DNA of 5,713 nucleotides from Candidatus Bathyarchaeota archaeon (GTDB lineage Archaea > Thermoproteota > Bathyarchaeia > Bathyarchaeales > Bathyarchaeaceae): positions 1,646,178 through 1,651,890 of the forward strand of contig CP070636.1 in NCBI GenBank assembly GCA_020356305.1, written 5' to 3'. A program made the translations under genes and the position numbers. Positions 3,740 through 5,713 of the stretch are shown in pieces. Positions within the stretch are counted from its first letter, which is position 1; the number at the start of each line of letters is the position of its first letter. The notes beneath the pieces are model-generated. The model was not told the DNA's origin. It ran no database searches and was given only the letters and a program-made list of their open reading frames with translations.

Positions 3740-5713
3740 TTACGATCCGTGTTCTGTTCTTGATATTATTTCATCTTGAAGTTCTTTGCTTAGACCCACA
3801 AAATAGTCGCTATAGCCGGCAACACGCACCAAGAGATTTCTGTAGTTTTGCGGGTGATCTTGCGCATCACGTAGCGTATCCGTGCCGATAATATTGAACT
3901 GGATATGGTGACCACCCAGTTTGAAAAAGGTTCGTACAAGGTGAACCACTTTTTTCACATCGTCCTCAGTTTTTAGAGCTTGTGGAGAGAATTTCATATT
4001 TAGGAGAGTCCCTCCTGTTTTCGTATGATCCCATTTAGATACCGATTTGATGACAGCGGTGGGACCATGCGTATCTGCGCCCTGACTTGGTGAGACGCCT
4101 TCAGATAGAGGTTCACCAGCCTTCCTACCGTTAGGTGTGGCGCCACATGATTTCCCGAAGTAAATGTGAACCGTTGTAGGGAGCAAGTTTATCCTATATT
4201 GGCCCTCTCTCGTGTTGGGCCGTCCATCCAAGATCTTGAAGTAGCTGTCAACCAACTTTCTCGCAATACTATCAGCACGGTCGTCGTCGTTGCCGTATTT
4301 CGGGGATTTGTTTAGTAGTAGCTGGCGTACTATCTCATACTTGTTTCTGAAGTTGTGTCTACATGCCTTCAAAAGCTCTTCGAGATTGAGGGATTCTTTA
4401 TCAAAGACATGATACCTGATTGAGGCGAGACAGTCAGTTAGAGTGCCAAGTCCTGTTCCTTGTATGTAACTTGTGTTGTATCTCGCGCCCCCGTTGTGAT
4501 AATCCTTCCCCGTCTCCATGCAATCGTCAATGAGGATTGATTGGAATGGTACGGGCATATATCTTGCGAAAATTCTTTCTATTATGTTGTTGCCCGTTAT
4601 TTTGAGATCCACAAAATACTTCATCTGTTTATTGTATGCCTCTAAAAGCTCGTCTAAGGACTGGAAATCAGTGGGATCTCCAGTTTCTACGCCGATTTTC
4701 TCTCGGGTTTCGGGATCAGTACCTCTATTCAATGCGATTTCAAAGATTTTCACCCAATTCAAGTAGCCTGTTAGAACAGTAGTTTCTTTTCCAAAAGCAC
4801 TGATGGTCACGCACCCACTGGGGCCCCCTAACCGTGCTTCTTCGATGCTCTTGCCTTGGCGCAGCTGTTCTTGTATTATGATATCGGTGTTGAAGATCGA
4901 AGGTTTCGGGTGGCCAGTTCTAATGATTTCCAAAGCCTTTTCTAGGAATTTGTCGGGGTTTGTGCTGCTTATTTGAACGCAGGTGTTTGGCTGCATCACT
5001 CGAAGCTCGTTCTCAACTTCCAATGCCAAATAAGAAAGCTCGTTCACGGCATCGTTGCCGTATTTGTCAACTCCTCCTAAGTTGAGTGTGGCAAAGTCTT
5101 GGTAGGTGGCGCTCTGTTCCATTGTTACATCCACCTTTGGCGGCGCTGGTTGATTGTTGAATTTTATCCAGAAGCATTTCAGTAGTTCCTTTGCTTCCTC
5201 TCTCGTCAATCTTTCTTCATCAATGTCACTCTTGTAGAATGGGTATAAGTTGATGTCCAGCCTTCCCGGGTTGAAGGAATCCCACGTGTTAGTCTCCAAT
5301 GTAACACAAAGATGAACGAACCAATACATTTGCAGTGCCTCCCAGAAGGTCTTGGGAGCGTGAGCTGGAACCCTGCTGCAATTCTCCGCGATTTTCTCAA
5401 GTTCTCTTCTCCTCTGGGCATCAGCCTCCTTTTTGGCGATTTCCTTTGCCAGTTCGGTGTGCCTTAGTGCAAAATCCATGATGGAGTCGCAGCATATTTC
5501 CATGGCCAGGAGCTCTTCATTTTTGTCATAAGCTTCGGGGTCATCTACAAAATCTAGCTTTCTACGCCGCTCTCGTATCTTCTTCTTGAAGTCAGTGAAT
5601 CCCATACGGTATGTTTTGTCATCCATAATAGCGTGTCCTGGGGCTCTCTGTTCCATGAATTCGGTGAAAACACCGGCTTCAAAGGCCCTCTTCCAGTCCG
5701 CTGGCATTGCATG
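3740..5713 (-). CDS. HypD-like glycyl radical enzyme, 5' end cut by window
   Basis: The frame stays open to the window edge, with 657 codons present. The Met at 5707 is probably internal: alignment from memory to Clostridioides difficile trans-4-hydroxy-L-proline dehydratase (HypD, about 790 residues) suggests about 135 missing N-terminal residues. Numbering from that Met, the catalytic Cys is C299 in GGPSGCVTISAFGKE and the radical site is G631 in RVAGYSDYF, near the C-terminus as in all GREs. HypD pocket residues match at constant offset: F152/F17, H160/H25, D278/D143, S334/S199, D339/D204, F340/F205 and Y450/Y315 (offset 135), and T645/T511 and G765/G631 (offset 134). The striking exception is HypD E436, which is T301 here. 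The HypD group is clear, but the reaction is doubtful without the catalytic Glu. The cysteine thiyl radical chemistry is strictly anaerobic. Its activase follows 6 bases downstream; no proline-forming reductase (ProC) is in view. Confidence 0.93.
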   Translation of the reverse strand, partial: HAMPADWKRAFEAGVFTEFMEQRAPGHAIMDDKTYRMGFTDFKKKIRERRRKLDFVDDPEAYDKNEELLAMEICCDSIMDFALRHTELAKEIAKKEADAQRRRELEKIAENCSRVPAHAPKTFWEALQMYWFVHLCVTLETNTWDSFNPGRLDINLYPFYKSDIDEERLTREEAKELLKCFWIKFNNQPAPPKVDVTMEQSATYQDFATLNLGGVDKYGNDAVNELSYLALEVENELRVMQPNTCVQISSTNPDKFLEKALEIIRTGHPKPSIFNTDIIIQEQLRQGKSIEEARLGGPSGCVTISAFGKETTVLTGYLNWVKIFEIALNRGTDPETREKIGVETGDPTDFQSLDELLEAYNKQMKYFVDLKITGNNIIERIFARYMPVPFQSILIDDCMETGKDYHNGGARYNTSYIQGTGLGTLTDCLASIRYHVFDKESLNLEELLKACRHNFRNKYEIVRQLLLNKSPKYGNDDDRADSIARKLVDSYFKILDGRPNTREGQYRINLLPTTVHIYFGKSCGATPNGRKAGEPLSEGVSPSQGADTHGPTAVIKSVSKWDHTKTGGTLLNMKFSPQALKTEDDVKKVVHLVRTFFKLGGHHIQFNIIGTDTLRDAQDHPQNYRNLLVRVAGYSDYFVGLSKELQDEIISRTEHGS

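Noticed and set aside
5705..5707. Met at 5707 as the true start of the glycyl radical enzyme
   Set aside because: The frame continues to the window edge, and HypD residue correspondences show that about 135 conserved N-terminal residues should precede it.
1..5713. CRISPR array, tRNA or rRNA genes, insertion sequence
   Set aside because: I found no regularly spaced direct repeats, no cloverleaf or rRNA sequence I could recognise, and no transposase motifs on either strand.

Overview
The window looks like a piece of an anaerobic archaeal genome, moderately AT-rich and with compact spacing. A Bathyarchaeia-like or related lineage is my best guess. Support for Archaea is indirect: a membrane-anchored, coiled-coil, sequon-rich surface protein of archaeal style, an orphan four-helix membrane protein, TATA-like boxes at plausible distances, and a stomatin-type SPFH protein. 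The two oxygen-sensitive radical enzymes imply an anaerobic lifestyle.

Layout, left to right. Positions 1-82 hold nothing I can support. An SPFH/band-7 (stomatin-like) membrane protein lies on the minus strand (83-1084, GTG start). A 314-base divergent intergenic region follows. It contains a long imperfect inverted repeat that folds as a three-way junction (1153-1237), directly followed by a perfect 22-base palindrome and a T6 run (1239-1267), then a second palindrome (1293-1306). A plus-strand gene (1399-2286, strong Shine-Dalgarno) encodes a signal-anchored extracellular protein with a coiled-coil stalk. It converges on, and overlaps by 35 bases, a minus-strand gene for a small four-helix membrane protein (2252-2731). 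The right-hand 2.9 kb is a minus-strand operon: a glycyl radical enzyme (GRE) cut by the window edge (3740-5713) and, 6 bases downstream, its radical-SAM activating enzyme (2831-3733, TTG start).

How the genes work together. The activase uses S-adenosylmethionine and its 4Fe-4S clusters to place a glycyl radical on Gly631 of the GRE fragment. The radical is then passed to Cys299 for catalysis. The GRE matches the trans-4-hydroxyproline dehydratase (HypD) group closely, and nearly every HypD pocket residue I can recall has a counterpart at a constant offset. The catalytic glutamate two residues after the active Cys, however, is Thr301. This is the most interesting observation in the window, because it suggests a HypD-like pocket doing different chemistry. 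Second is the intergenic RNA-like structure, whose P3 arms are identical to the core of the adjacent terminator-like palindrome, so the two could form mutually exclusive pairings. The left-hand genes have no evident functional link to the GRE operon.
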